Part shown: one piece after another, positions 1 to 38,404 of the stretch | How positions within the stretch are numbered: position 1 is the stretch's first letter | How the letters are laid out: the number at the start of each line of letters is the position of its first letter | Source of the DNA: Dromiciops gliroides | Lineage: Eukaryota > Chordata > Mammalia > Microbiotheria > Microbiotheriidae | Length of the DNA: 64,000 nt | Reading direction: 5' to 3' | NCBI RefSeq assembly: GCF_019393635.1 | Contig: NC_057866.1 | Coordinates: 682,001-746,000, forward strand | The notes under the pieces: generated by a model | What the model was told of the DNA's origin: nothing | The model's input: the letters and a program-made list of their open reading frames with translations, nothing else | Database searches by the model: none | Made by a program: the position numbers and the translations under genes

Positions 1-131
1 GACATGCCCAGGGTCTTAGAGCTAGAAAGAGAGTGTCCTTTTGACAAGGCTTTGTGAAAGAACGACCCTTAGACCAAGTTTTTGACCTGGGGTCTGCCAA
101 ATCAGCTTCCCATAACGCATCACCATAAGGT

Positions 132-372
132 AGCTAGGGAGCTGCCACAGCGCACAGAGCACCAGGCCCTGAAGTCAGGAAGAACTCAGTTCAAATCCAG
201 CCTTAGACACTCACCAGCTGTGTGACCCTGGACAAGTCACTTCACCCTGTGCGCCTCAGTTTCCTCATCTGTAAAATGAGCTGGAGAAGGAAATGGCAAA
301 CCACTCCCAGATTTCTGCGAAGAAAACCCCATAAGGGATCATGGAGAGTCTGACATGACTGAACAGCAACAA
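132..372 (+). mobile_element. MAR1/MIR-like long SINE
   Basis: It has the GTTCAAATCCAG box, TGTGACC...AAGTCACTTC core and CTCATCTGTAAAATGAG, then a tail ending AGTCTGACATGACTGAACAG, typical of an older marsupial tRNA-CORE SINE. The family name is from memory. Confidence 0.75.
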
Positions 373-1000
373 TGCTTATCACCACAGGCCCCTCCATTGC
401 AGTTCCTAACTCAGGTCACAAGGAAAACCATCTAATACACATCCTTCTGGAGACAGAATAAGGGACAGGTTTCCAGGCTTAGGGGCCTATTTTATGGGTG
501 AGCCAACCCTTTTAGAAACCACTGCCATGGGGAGTGACGAAGCACACAATAGGACCAGTGAAGCCAACACACAAAGGACTTTCTCCCAAGTCTATGAAAA
601 GGCATTAGCAATATGGGCATTGGGCCTATTTCACCCATTCAACTGAGACTAAGCAAGGGCCTTAAATCCAAAATTTTTAAAAAGGAAATTCTTGTTTGTC
701 AGAGTTTACTCATTAATTAGCACTAGTGGAAGAGGACAACCAATCAGAAGTTGTCAGAAGTTCATGTGGTCAGAAGGGACCTCAGACCACACACAACTCC
801 ACAGTAGGAAATGGCCACCAAGATGCCACTTGGGGCTGACCACTGTCCTGGCAAGATGCCTTTTGGAGGAAGACGAAGAAGAGAACAGAACAGAACATTT
901 ACATTTAGGGTGAGGTTAGAAATCAGAGTCGGAAATGACTCTGGGTTAGGTTTAGGGTTAGAGTCAGCAAGTCTCTGCTCTAGACACACCTGATAGGCCT
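373..1000. other. Unassigned DNA, left edge
   Basis: No gene, exon or clear repeat seen. It is probably part of the long last DEAF1 intron. Confidence 0.5.
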
Positions 1001-1250
1001 GAAAAGTCTGTCCCATGGAACAGTTTGTTCTGCCTGTCAGGTGGGCTTGTGCCATTGTTTCTTGGACTCAGGAAGAGCCCAAGTCCTGCACATGGCACCA
1101 CAAAGAAAGGGGCAAACCAAAAGCATGAAAAAATAGAGGGCAATGTGAAAAATCTCCTTGGAAAAACAACTGACCTGGAAATTAGATCCAGGAGAGATAA
1201 TCTGAAAATTATTGGACTGCCCAAAAGCCATGATCAAAAAAAGAGCCTAG

Positions 1251-1392
1251 GGGCAGCTAGGTGGCACAGTGGATAGAGCACTGGCCCTGGAGTCAAGAGG
1301 ACCTGAGTTCAAATCCAGCCTCAGACACTTAACACTTACTAGCTGTGTGACCCTAGGCAAGTCACTTAACTCCAACTGACTCACACACACAC
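1251..1392 (+). mobile_element. WSINE1-like SINE
   Basis: A full element inserted in the L1 ORF1 remnant, flanked by the duplication AAAAAGAGCCTAG at 1238-1250 and 1393-1405. Confidence 0.92.
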
Positions 1393-2057
1393 AAAAAGAG
1401 CCTAGACATCATCTTCCAAGAGATTGTCAAAAAAATTGCCCTTATATTCTAGAATCAGAAGGTAAAATAGAAATTGAAAGAATCCACCAACCACCTCCTG
1501 AAAGAGATCCTAAAATGAAAACTCCCAGAAATATTATAGCCAAATTCCAGAGCTCTCAGGTCAAGGAGAAAATATTGAAAGCAGCCAGAAAGAAATAATT
1601 CAAGTATTGTAGAGTCAGTCAGGATAACACAAGATCTAGCAACTTTCACTTTAAGGGATCAGAAGGCTTGGAATATGATATTTCAGAGGGCAAAGGAATT
1701 GAGATTACAACCAAACAAAACTGAGTATAATCCTTCAGAGGAAAAAATGGGAATTCAGTGAGAGGATTTTTTTTTTCAGGCATTTTTGATGAAAAGACCT
1801 GAGTTGAATAGAAAATCTGACTTTCAACTACAAGATTCTAGAGAAGCATAAAAAGGTAAACAGGAAAAAGAAATCAAAAGGGAGATTAAAAGGTTAAACT
1901 GTTCACATTCCTACATGGAAAGATGATACTTGTAACCCATAAGAACTTTCTCATTATTAGGGCAGCTGGATGGAGTATATTTAGACAAAGGGCACAGGTC
2001 TGAGTTAAATATGAAGGGATGATATCTTTTAAAAAATTAAGGGATGAGAGAGGAAAC

Positions 2058-2221
2058 CCTTTTCTTTTCTTTTCTCTTTTTCCCCCCTGGGGCAATGAGG
2101 GTTAAGTGATTTGCCCAGGGTCACACAGCTAGTAAGTATCAAGTGTCTGAGGCCAGATTTGAACTCAGGTCCTCCTGAATCCAAGGCTGGTGCTTTATCT
2201 ATTGCACCACCTAGCTGCCCC
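2058..2221 (-). mobile_element. WSINE1-like SINE, antisense
   Basis: Reverse-strand SINE with a T/C-rich tail at 2058-2083. Flanking L1 sequence ATATCTTTTAAAAA...ATTAAGGGA is present on both sides (2024 and 2233), suggesting an unusually long target duplication. Confidence 0.88.
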
Positions 2222-2257
2222 CTTAGAGAAGAATATCTTTTAAAAAGAATTAAGGGA

Positions 2258-2411
2258 GGGCAGCTAGATGGCGCAGTGGATAGAGCACCGGCCCTGGAGT
2301 CAGGAGTACCTGAGTTCAAATCCGGCCTCAGACACTTAACACTTACTAGCTGTGTGACCCTGGGCAAGTTACTTAACCCCAACTGCCTCACTAAAAAACA
2401 AAACAAAACAA
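2258..2411 (+). mobile_element. WSINE1-like SINE
   Basis: Perfect 16-bp target duplication AAAAAGAATTAAGGGA at 2242-2257 and 2412-2427. Confidence 0.93.
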
Positions 2412-2515
2412 AAAAAGAATTAAGGGATGAGAGAGGAATGTATTGAGAGAAAAGGAAAAGGAGAGGTGGAATGGGGTAAAAGTATCTCAAATAAAAGCAG
2501 CAAGAAAAAGCTTAT

Positions 2516-2668
2516 TGGGGGTGGCTAGGTGGCACAGTGGATAAAGCACCGGCCCTGGATTCAGGAGTACCTGAGTTCAAATCTGGCCTTAGACACTTGA
2601 CACTTACTAGCTGTGTGACCGTGGGCAAGTCACTTAACCTCCACTGCCCCACAAAAAAAAAAAGAAAA
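2516..2668 (+). mobile_element. WSINE1-like SINE
   Basis: Perfect duplication AGAAAAAGCTTAT at 2503-2515 and 2669-2681. Confidence 0.93.
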
Positions 2669-4059
2669 AGAAAAAGCTTATCCAGGAGGGGAAGATGGGG
2701 GAGGGGCTGGGGAGTGAGTGAGCCTTACTCTCATCAGAATTGGCTCAAAGAAGGAATAACATACACACTCAATTGGGTATAGCAATCTAGCTCACCCTGC
2801 AGGAAAGTAGGAGGGGAAGGAGATAAAGGGCAGGGGCTGGGGGGTGATAGAAGGGAGGGCAGATTCAGGGAGGAGGCATTCAGAAGCAAAACACCTTTGA
2901 GGAGGGAGAAGGTGAAAGGAAATAGAGAATAGAATAAATGGCATGGGGAGGGAGTAAGATAGAGGGAAATTCAGTTAGTAATAGTAACTGTGAAAAAATG
3001 TTGAAGCAAGTTTGTCTGATAAAGGCCTGATTTCTCAAACACACAGAGAACTGAGTCAAAGTTGTTAAAATAAGAGCCAAAAGTTGTTAAAATAAGAGCC
3101 ATTTCCCAATTGATAAATGATCAAAAGATATGAACAGCTTTCAGATGAAATAATCAAAGCTATCTGTAGTCATATTAAAAAAATGCTCTCACTATTGATT
3201 AGAAAGAGGCACGTAAAATCAATTCTGGGGTACTACCTCATACCTATTGGACTGGATAATAGGACGGCAGAGGAAAGTACAAATGTTGTAGGGAATATGG
3301 GGAAAATGAGACATTAATACACTCTTGGTAAAGTTGTAAACTGATTCAAACATTCTGTAGAGCAATTTGGAACTATGGCCAAAGGGCTATAAAATCATGC
3401 ATACTCTTTGATCTAGTAATACCACTATTAGGTCAGTATCTAGAAAGAGATAAAAAACACACAGTTAAAGAATCTATATGTACAAAAAATATTTGTGGCA
3501 GCCCTTTTCTGGTGCAAAGAATTCAAAATTGAGGAGATGCCCATCAACTGGGAAATGGCTGAACAAACTGTGGGATGAAATTATGATGGAACACTATTAT
3601 GCTATGAGAAATGATGAGCAGGATGCTCTCAGAAAAACCTGGAAAGATCTACATGAGCTGCTGCAAAGTGAAATGTACTATATACAAAGTAACAGCATGA
3701 CTGTAAGACTGTAAGCTGTAATGACTTAGCTATTCTCAGCAATGCAAGGATCTAAGACAACACTGAAGGATGTATGAAAAATGGGATCCATCTTCAAAGA
3801 AAGAACTGATGATGTCTGACTACAGATTGAAGCGGGTTTTTTTGTTTCTCTTTCTTAAGTTTTTTTGTCTGTTTTCTTTCACAACCTGACTAATGTGGAA
3901 ATGTTTTGCATGACCACACATGTAAAACTTAAGAACTGCTTGCATTCTTAAGGGGCAGGAAGCAGGGAAGAAAGAAGAGAATTTGGAAATCAAAGTTTTA
4001 ACATTGTTTTTACATGTAATTGGGGGAAAAATAAAATTCTAAATATTAAAAAAATATAT

Positions 4060-4979
4060 ACAAGGGCCAATCTTGCCCGGGCCAGTGTCAATGGGCCACC
4101 CTGGAGGGGACGTTCAAGCACAGAGCCTACCTGTACAGGCAGGTGGGGAACACACTGTCCTCCTCCTCCTGCTCCTCCCTCAGGTGTATTCCCACCCTCC
4201 AGGCAGGAACAACCCAGGAACCAAGCTGGGGATCTGGAAGCCCTACCCACCCCCACCCCCAATGATGCCCTATGAGTGCCTTCCACAAGAGCCAGCTCAG
4301 TCTCCTTGTCGGTAAAAGAGTCTAGTAACATCAGAGGTCCACAGGGCTGCTGTGAAGAAAGGGCTTTACGTACCTAGAGTGTTACAAAAGGCAAGTTCTT
4401 GTTCTTGCCAACATGGCCTGTCACCCTCTCTCAGCAAAGGCTGTCCCCATGATCTCCGCATTCCCTCCTCCTCTAGTCTCCCCCAGTGCCACAAGATGCA
4501 GCAGCTCTCTCTACCCCAGCCCTTGGTGCCCACTTCCTCGGGAGCCTTTCCCAGAAGCTGAAAGCAGCCCCAGCCCCACCTCATCTACAGCATGTCCATC
4601 AGTAATCAGCCTGCCCATTGTTACTAGTGGTTCCATATGCTAACCACTGGTACAGGCCATGGAGAAGGCCGATCCTTCCTGCAAGGGATGAAGAGAGAGG
4701 CATCCTTCCTTCTGAACATCTCATCGCTTTCACTGGCCTGTTCACAATGTCCTTGTTTGTGAGGGGCATCCTGCTCTGGACACTCCCAGCCTATTTCCTT
4801 TCTCTGCCTCTCCTTTTTAATCTTTCCCTCTCCCACTGACTCCTTGTTTTCTGACTGCAAGCTGGCTAAGGATTCCACAGCCTTAAAAAGAAATTTCCTT
4901 GTGCCCAAGGCATGATGTGCAGCAGACCTCCCAGCAGTGGGGTCTGGGCGGCCTCAGGAGGTCTGCAAGCAAAAGCTGG
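4060..4979. other. Unassigned DEAF1 intron 10 sequence
   Basis: Between L1 and L2 remnants; pyrimidine-rich in parts. No MYND-encoding exon (paired Cys codons) could be found on the minus strand here. Confidence 0.5.
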
Positions 4980-5760
4980 ATGACTATTCGCTGTGGACGG
5001 CCAGTATGTTGGAAGCGGCTGGGGAGGGGGTGGGGGATCTGAAGCAGGTCTGAGGCAGGCAGACCCCCCAGCAGCTACTACAACAGTCTAGGCAAGAGGC
5101 GACAAAAGTCTGCACCAGAGGTGGGGCTGTCAGACGAGAGAAGGGGGCAGGTTCAAGAAATGGTGCAAAGGTAGAATGGGCAGGCCTTGGTGCCATGCTG
5201 GATCAGGGGGAAAGAGATGGTGAGCAGCACAGGATGGCTCCCAGGGTGTGAGCCTGGGGTTTGGGAAGAAGGCAGTGCCCCCTAGAGTCAGAGGAAAGGT
5301 GGAAAAGGGGAGGATTGGGGGGGAAGAGGATGAGCTTAAGATATCTACAGGGCTCCCAGTTTGAGGTGTCTGAAAGGTGGCTAGGGATGAGAGACTAGAG
5401 GTCAGCAGAGAGACTGAGGCAGGAAAAGCAGATTTGAGAATCTTCAGTTTAGAGATGGTCATTCAATCCTGGGGAGCTGAGATCAGCAAGTGAAGCAGGA
5501 GAGAGGGGGAAGAGCAGAGGGTCCAGGATGGAGCCCCAAGGGACACCTGTGATTGGAGGTCACGGTCGGGAGGAAGATCCAGCCAAGGGAGACAGAGGCA
5601 GAGTGGGCAGAGAGGGAGCAGGGGAGCCAGGGAATAGACAGCATGGAGGAGGAGAAAGGGATAAGGCGACAGAGAGGTCAAGGGAATGAGGACTCAGAAA
5701 AGTCTGTGGAATCTGTTTGTGAGCACGTGGTCTCACTTGAGGAAAAGGCAGGTTTCTTAG
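4980..5760 (-). mobile_element. L2 LINE fragment, antisense
   Basis: Read on the minus strand it is the L2 reverse-transcriptase to 3' region; signatures on the plus strand include AGTCTAGGCAAGAGG and GAGATGGTCATTCAATCC. Diverged and non-coding. Confidence 0.7.
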
Positions 5761-5960
5761 GGCAGAGACTCCCACTTCAGCTGCTCTAACCCAGCGCCTT
5801 TTTTTCATTCAAAAAGAACAAGAAAAGGCTCTGGCCCGAATGCTTGTTTTGCTGATGTAGCTTTTGTGCTTGGGTCACCTCTACTTCCAAGCGTATCCCT
5901 TCCCCCCTCCTATCTCCAGTCCTCTCCTGTTGGAAATTTCTTCCATTAATAGTTAGGCAT

Positions 5961-6127
5961 GGGGCAGCTAGGTAGTACAGTGGATAAAGCACCAACCCTG
6001 GATTCAGGAGGACCTGAGTTCAAATCCAGTCTCAGACACTTGACACTTACTAGCTGTATGACTCTGGGCAAGTCACTTAACCCCAGCTGCCTCACCAAAA
6101 AAAAAAAAGAAAGAAAGAAAGAATGTT
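5961..6127 (+). mobile_element. WSINE1-like SINE
   Basis: Perfect duplication TTAATAGTTAGGCAT at 5946-5960 and 6128-6142; (GAAA)n-like tail. Confidence 0.93.
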
Positions 6128-6239
6128 TTAATAGTTAGGCATCCGTGGAGCCTCTCTGATCTCCCTGAAGTGAGTGTCCAGTAGAGGGAGCTCTGGTTCA
6201 GAGAGACACACATTCTAGTCATCTCAGCATCATTTCCAA

Positions 6240-6975
6240 CTGCTTTCCAGAATGGTTGGCCAAATCTCCAATCAGCATCCCCGACTGGAGGTCCAGGAGA
6301 CCCATCCGAAATGGAGCTCACCTTCCATCCTCCCCAAGCCTCAGCCTTCCAACACAGGAGTCATCCTCAACCCCTCCCTATCTCTCAGCCTCCAGGTGTG
6401 ACCAACTGCCAGAGCCAACTGATTCCTCCTTTGCCACAACTATCGCCTCTGACGCTGTCATGCCCCTGCTGCAGACCCTCATCATTATACATCTGGACCA
6501 TGGCGATGTGGTCTGGCCCCCCCCTTGCCTCCAGCCTCCTTTCAGATACAAAAGCGTTCCTAAAGCTCAGCTCTGATCAAGTCGGCCCCTACTCAATAAA
6601 CTCCAGGGACTCCCTGCCTTCAGGGTCAAAGTCTCCCCCCTCCTCTGGCCTTGATCTTCTGACACCTTTCTGCCCCCCCCCCCCAAGCCTGGAACATCCT
6701 TCCTCACCTCTGCCAGCTGGTTTCTGTGGCCTCCTGCCGTGCCAGCTCAAATCCCACTGCCCACAAGATGCCATTCCCAATGCCCCATGGTTAATCTTTC
6801 CTCGGAAACGACTTCCCATGAACTCTGTATAAATCCTGCTTGTATGACACTGTTTACAGGAGCCCGGTTGACTGTGAGCTCCCTGAGGGCAGAAACGGTT
6901 TGTGCCTTTCTCTGTATGCCTGTACCTAGCACAGTGCCTGGCACATAGCAGGCACTGACTAAATGCACGCTGATT
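6240..6975 (+). mobile_element. L2 LINE 3' fragment
   Basis: It ends in the diagnostic L2 3' sequence TGTGAGCTCCCTGAGGGCAG ... GTGCCTGGCACATAGCAGG. It lies in intron 10 of DEAF1. Confidence 0.8.
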
Positions 6976-7079
6976 GACCAAGTGATGCCCCCCAACTACT
7001 CCACACAGACACACACCAACCCATAGCATGCTGCCCCTCACAGATATGCTCACCCCCCCACACACACACAAACAGACGT

Positions 7080-7103
7080 GATCTCTCTCTCTCTCTCTCT
7101 CTG
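7080..7103 (+). repeat. (CT)n microsatellite
   Basis: About 12 CT units in DEAF1 intron 10. Confidence 0.95.
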
Positions 7104-7281
7104 ATTTAACAGAAAGCCCTCCCTGGACCCAGCTTCTCTCAGAATAGAAGGGAATGTCCTGGAAGGCAGAGAGGGCTTCCCGCCAGTCTCTGCCCCGAGC
7201 AGTGCCCAGCACAAGAGGACGCGTGACCGTCCGCCATCTCGGACTCAAGGAAAGCCGGGGGTCTCCCGTGGGAGCCATTAC

Positions 7282-30021
<22,740 letters not shown>

Positions 30022-30531
30022 GGGACCCAAGGGAGAGGAGCCCAGAGCCGAGGTCAGCTGAGCGAGATGGGCTGAGCACTGGCTCAGAAGAGGGGGCTGA
30101 GGCTCTGCCAAGAAGGGGGTGAGACCCCGGCCCAGCTCAGCAGAGAGGGGTGAGACCCCGGCCCAGTTATGCCAAGCTAGATGACCCTGACCACAAGCCA
30201 GACTCAGCCTAGCCAGAGGGGTCAGCTAGGAGAGGACACAGACCTTAGGGATGGAGGTAAAGGAGATCAGACCCAAGGGGGACCTCAGTCTGGCAGAATA
30301 GGATCTAAGGGGGCACCAAGGTGGGGAGATGTCAACCCAGGCGGGGTCACTCGACCCAAGAAGGGTCGGACCCAGGCCCAGTTGGGCCCGGGGGTGTGGC
30401 CAAGAGAGGAGGGGGCGGCAGGGGGAGGGACTCCTGCTTGATAGGCAGGCGGTCGGTCAGGCGGAGCCCCTCCCCCTGCCCTCCTCCCTCCGCCTCCCAC
30501 CTCCCCGCCCCCCCTCCCTAGGCCGAGCTCG

Positions 30532-30827
30532 CCCGAAGCGGCCCGAAGGGCGGCCGGAGGCGGCGGACGGAGCCGAGACCGCCCGAGCGGACCCGAAGCG
30601 CGCCCGGAGCGAGCCAGCGAGCGGGCCCGAGCGCTCCCGAAGCCGCCCCCGCCGCCGCCGAGGCTCCTCCTCACGGACAGGCAGGGTGCCACAAAGATGG
30701 CCGCCCCCACCGTGCCGCCACGGTCCCGGGACACACCGAGAGGCCGGCCGCGCGCCCGCGCCCGAGTCCAACCGAGAGTTGCCGACGCCAGCCGAGCCCG
30801 TCCGAGGGCGACGGCCGCGCGCCCGAA
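30532..30827 (-). promoter_or_regulatory. Cluster of five TTCGGG (DEAF1-type) motifs
   Basis: CCCGAA on the plus strand (TTCGGG on the minus) occurs at 30532-30537, 30542-30547, 30592-30597, 30636-30641 and 30822-30827, always in the same orientation. TTCGGG is a reported recognition sequence of mammalian DEAF1 (NUDR). The location in DEAF1's own promoter suggests autoregulation, which is inference. Confidence 0.5.
30694..30700 (+). promoter_or_regulatory. YY1-like AAGATGG motif 1
   Basis: AAGATGGCCGCC resembles the YY1 consensus AAGATGGCGGC. Similar motifs follow at 30826-30832 and 30991-31000. Confidence 0.45.
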
Positions 30828-30993
30828 GATGGCCGAACGGCAGCCGAGGCGCCCCATTGGCTGCGAGGCCACGGGGCCGCGCCCGCCGCCTCGGGGGGCG
30901 GGGCCAATACGCCACCGAGGACGCCGGTGAAGGGCGCACGGGCTGCCGGGATCGGGGAGGACCGAAGGGAGAGGGAGGGCGTAGTGGGGCAAG

Positions 30994-35666
<4,673 letters not shown>

Positions 35667-35864
35667 CCACAGCCAAGGGCCTCCCGGGCTTCCCGCAGCT
35701 GCGTCAGATGCCAGCCAGACCTGGGGCTGCCAACACTGGGGTCTGACGAGTCATGGCATCTCAGATCTTCACGTCCCGTGTTCCCCCACATGGGCCTTGG
35801 ATTCGGTGGATGATGGCTCCCAGCTGGAGCCTGGAGACCCTGGTCCGGAGGGCTCTAAGCCCAC

Positions 35865-36150
35865 CTCCCATTTTACAGATGAAAAAGCTGAGGCCTGCCC
35901 AAGGTCACAGCCTGGGGAATGGGCCACGATGATTGCTGCCAGCTTCTCATCCATCGCTGCCTTTGCTCAGCATCTCAACCCCAGGAAGCAACTCCCAGTA
36001 AACTAACTCCCTCCACCAGTGCAGATCTCAAACCCTTGGCAGTTTCTCGTCTTAAGATAGTCAGCTCCTCAGAACACTGAGGAAGTAGGTGACTTGCTTG
36101 TGGTCCCCCAGACAAGGGAGCAAGAGAAGGACTTGAACCCAAGTCTTCCT
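35865..36150 (-). mobile_element. Two MIR fragments, antisense, in the TMEM80 3' UTR
   Basis: Segments near 35865-35935 (TTTTACAGATGAAAAAGCTGAGG) and 36075-36150 (AAGGACTTGAACCCAAGTCTTC) are reverse MIR cores with 140 bp of other sequence between. Confidence 0.6.
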
Positions 36151-36154
36151 GAGG

Positions 36155-36420
36155 CAGCTACACGGCACCACATTGGATAGAGCACCGGCCCTGGAGTCAG
36201 GAGGACCTGAGTTCAAATCCAGCCTCAGAGACTTCCTAGTTGTGTGACCCTGGGCAAGTCACTCAGCTGCTGCCTGCCTCAGTTTCCTTAACTGTAGAAT
36301 GGGGGTAATAGTACCACCTCCCTCCCAAGGTGGTTGTGAGAATCAAACGCCAGGCTGTTTGTAAAGTGCTTGGCACAGTGGCTGGCCCATAAAAAGCGCT
36401 GACTACAGAGTTCTTCCCTT
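36155..36420 (+). mobile_element. MAR1/MIR-type long SINE
   Basis: WSINE1-like head then a MIR-like body with GTTGTGAGAATCAAACG and GTAAAGTGCTTGGCACAG. Inside the inferred TMEM80 3' UTR. Confidence 0.75.
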
Positions 36421-36469
36421 CCCCTCTGAGACCAGTCTTTCATCTGCTCTGCCCCATTGAAGAGATAGG

Positions 36470-36575
36470 CAGGACAAGTCTGTCCATTTCACAGATGAGG
36501 TAACTGAGGCTCAAAGAGAATAGCTCGCCCAAAGCCGCACTCCTGGGATTTGAAGCTGGGTGGACCCTGGCTCCT
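36470..36575 (-). mobile_element. MIR fragment, antisense
   Basis: CATTTCACAGATGAGGTAACTGAGGCTCAAAG and GGATTTGAAGCTGGG. Confidence 0.65.
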
Positions 36576-36908
36576 ATGACCGTGGAAGACTTGGGATCCC
36601 AGGCCCAGGACTCTACCCAGAGCCCCAAGCAGCCAGTCAGAACTCTTGCTGAGAGAGGAGAGAGCAGCCAGTCAATCTGTGTGGCAACCCTGGCCAGGCT
36701 GACGGAAGTGTGTTGCAGAAGAAGAGAGACTTGGGTGACCCTGCCAGGCCCCCTGAGGGCTCTACCCCCAGAGCTGCCTGCCCCCGGTGCCACAGGCCTG
36801 GAGCATGGCAGAAGAGGGGGCAGCCGCTAGGCTCAGGACCCCTTCTTTTCCCTTCTCTGGGGCTCCCTGGAAGCATTCTAGAGAGCTTGGTCCTTTTTTA
36901 TGTTTTCA

Positions 36909-36914
36909 AATAAA
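36909..36914 (+). terminator. TMEM80: Polyadenylation signal of TMEM80
   Basis: AATAAA lies about 1.24 kb after the TMEM80 stop, followed by a T/G-containing stretch. It is the first canonical signal downstream, so the 3' UTR would include the MIR-type SINE at 36155-36420. Confidence 0.65.
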
Positions 36915-38404
36915 GTCTTTGCGTCCAGCCTGCTCGGCCAGACGAGGCCTTTCTGGGATGCACAGTGTTACTCCCCCTGCTCCCCAGGGGAGCGTCCCAG
37001 GCCCTGGGGCCAGAGCTGTCTCCTGGAACTGCCCTCGTGTGGCAGCAGACACCTCTGTGGTCGTCACTGCTCCCAAGTCTGGGCTGCTCAGGCCCATTGC
37101 CTCTGGTCCTTTGGCACCCAGCACAGAATTTGGTGCCAGCCCCCTGGGCACGTGCAAATCAGGGAGAACTGACACCCCTCAGGTGACCTGCTTTCCCTGG
37201 CCCATCGATGACAAGAACATGCAGTAAGTGTATCCAGCTCCTTCTGAAATTGGCATTACTGCCACCCCACTCATCTCCCCCGTGCCCATTCAGTGTCTCC
37301 TCCATTTATACCCCTTCCTCAGGCGGGACCCCAACAAGCATTTGGGCAGGCACAGCAGCCCCACAGGTGACGGAGAAGCCATGCCTCTCGTTGGGCAGTC
37401 TTCACCCTTGGTATTCTGAATCCCGTTGCACAGAGGAGGGGACGTTCCAGGTGTGCTGGGGCTGTCTCATCTGGTGGGAGCCCAGGTAGCAGCTGAGGCC
37501 CGGCTCAGCCTCTGAAGGATGAGCCGTGTGCTCCCCGAAGGCCACTTGGGTCCCTGTTCATTTCTAGAGCTGAAGCCTTCCCGCCCCTGCCTAGAGTCAA
37601 AGCGGGCCTCCCCTAGCCCTTGGCTGCCTGATGGGCTTGCCAAGTTAGCCCACCTCCATGACCATGTTTCTAAACGTAGGAGGCACATGACCAGACCCTT
37701 CCCTCCTCCCAACTTCCTCAGTCACCAGACCCCCCAATCAGCCAGCCACTGAAGAGCCACCCTGAGGTCACGGTCTGCCAGGCACTGAGGATCTGACAGA
37801 TGGACAGTCTGTGTCTTGCAGGAGTGCGAATCCTAGTGCCCCTCCCAAAAAAAGAATGCCCTTGAGAAGTTAAACAATCAGCCTAAATACTTCCCTTTCT
37901 CGGGAAGAGTGAATAGGGATAGAAAATGCCACTTGCTGAGGGACTACAGGACAAATGCCCCTTTGCCTTTTGGGGCAGTCCCCCCAAAAGATAGCATCCC
38001 AAGAGGAACCTAGCCTCACTGTTGGGGGTACCCATCTTCCATCCACCCACTCTGTTGGATGGCGCTGGCCACAGGTCTGTTGGGCAGAAGCTGCTGGAAG
38101 GCAAAGGTCAGAGGTTCTGGACCCAGAGCCACCTTGTAGCTTATAAATTAGGCCCTTCCTCAGGTCTGGGCAGCACAAAGACTCCGCCACCTTCCATAGA
38201 AACACTGGCCAGAGACTCTGCTTCTCCAGTGTGTGGGTACAACTTCCAAGTTCCCAATGCCCCTTCCCCTACCCCACCTGTGGTGGCAGCTCTGCCCACT
38301 TCCTCCTCACTCTGCCTCGGGGTTTTCTGCCTCTCTAGCCATGGGACTGCTGAATGGGACTAGGTGGGAATAGGGTGGTGGGGAAAACAGAGGAATCCTC
38401 CTGT
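36915..38404. other. Intergenic DNA after TMEM80
   Basis: No gene, and no clear repeat apart from the L2 that begins at 38405. Short frames here have no recognised similarity. Confidence 0.5.

Larger units (their letters stand above)
1000..4056 (+). mobile_element. L1 LINE with large internal deletion and nested SINEs
   Basis: The left part (about 1115-1245, resuming at 1405) encodes degraded ORF1p sequence, including DLEIRSRRDNLKIIGLP. The middle (about 2020-2960) is inter-ORF sequence. The right part (about 3000-4056) is the end of ORF2 and the 3' UTR, closing with an A-rich AAAAATAAAATT tail. Most of ORF2 is missing, so the copy is dead. Four SINEs are inserted within it. Confidence 0.75.

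Noticed and set aside
2029..2490. Frames of 100-150 codons with ...[12 protein letters not shown]... or ...[14 protein letters not shown]..., repeated through the window
   Set aside because: These are translations of the SINE itself on either strand, not proteins.
5130..5808. Overlapping minus-strand frames of 70-110 codons
   Set aside because: They lie in a degraded antisense-oriented L2 with stops in every frame; not a functional gene.
6178..6192. CCAGTAGAGGGAG as a second CTCF-like site
   Set aside because: One core mismatch (A where C is required) and no supporting context.
30697..30930. MAAPTVPP... 77-codon frame in the promoter, considered as the TMEM80 start
   Set aside because: Its N-terminus resembles MAAP, but it does not splice in phase to TMEM80 exon 2; the ATG at 30994 does.
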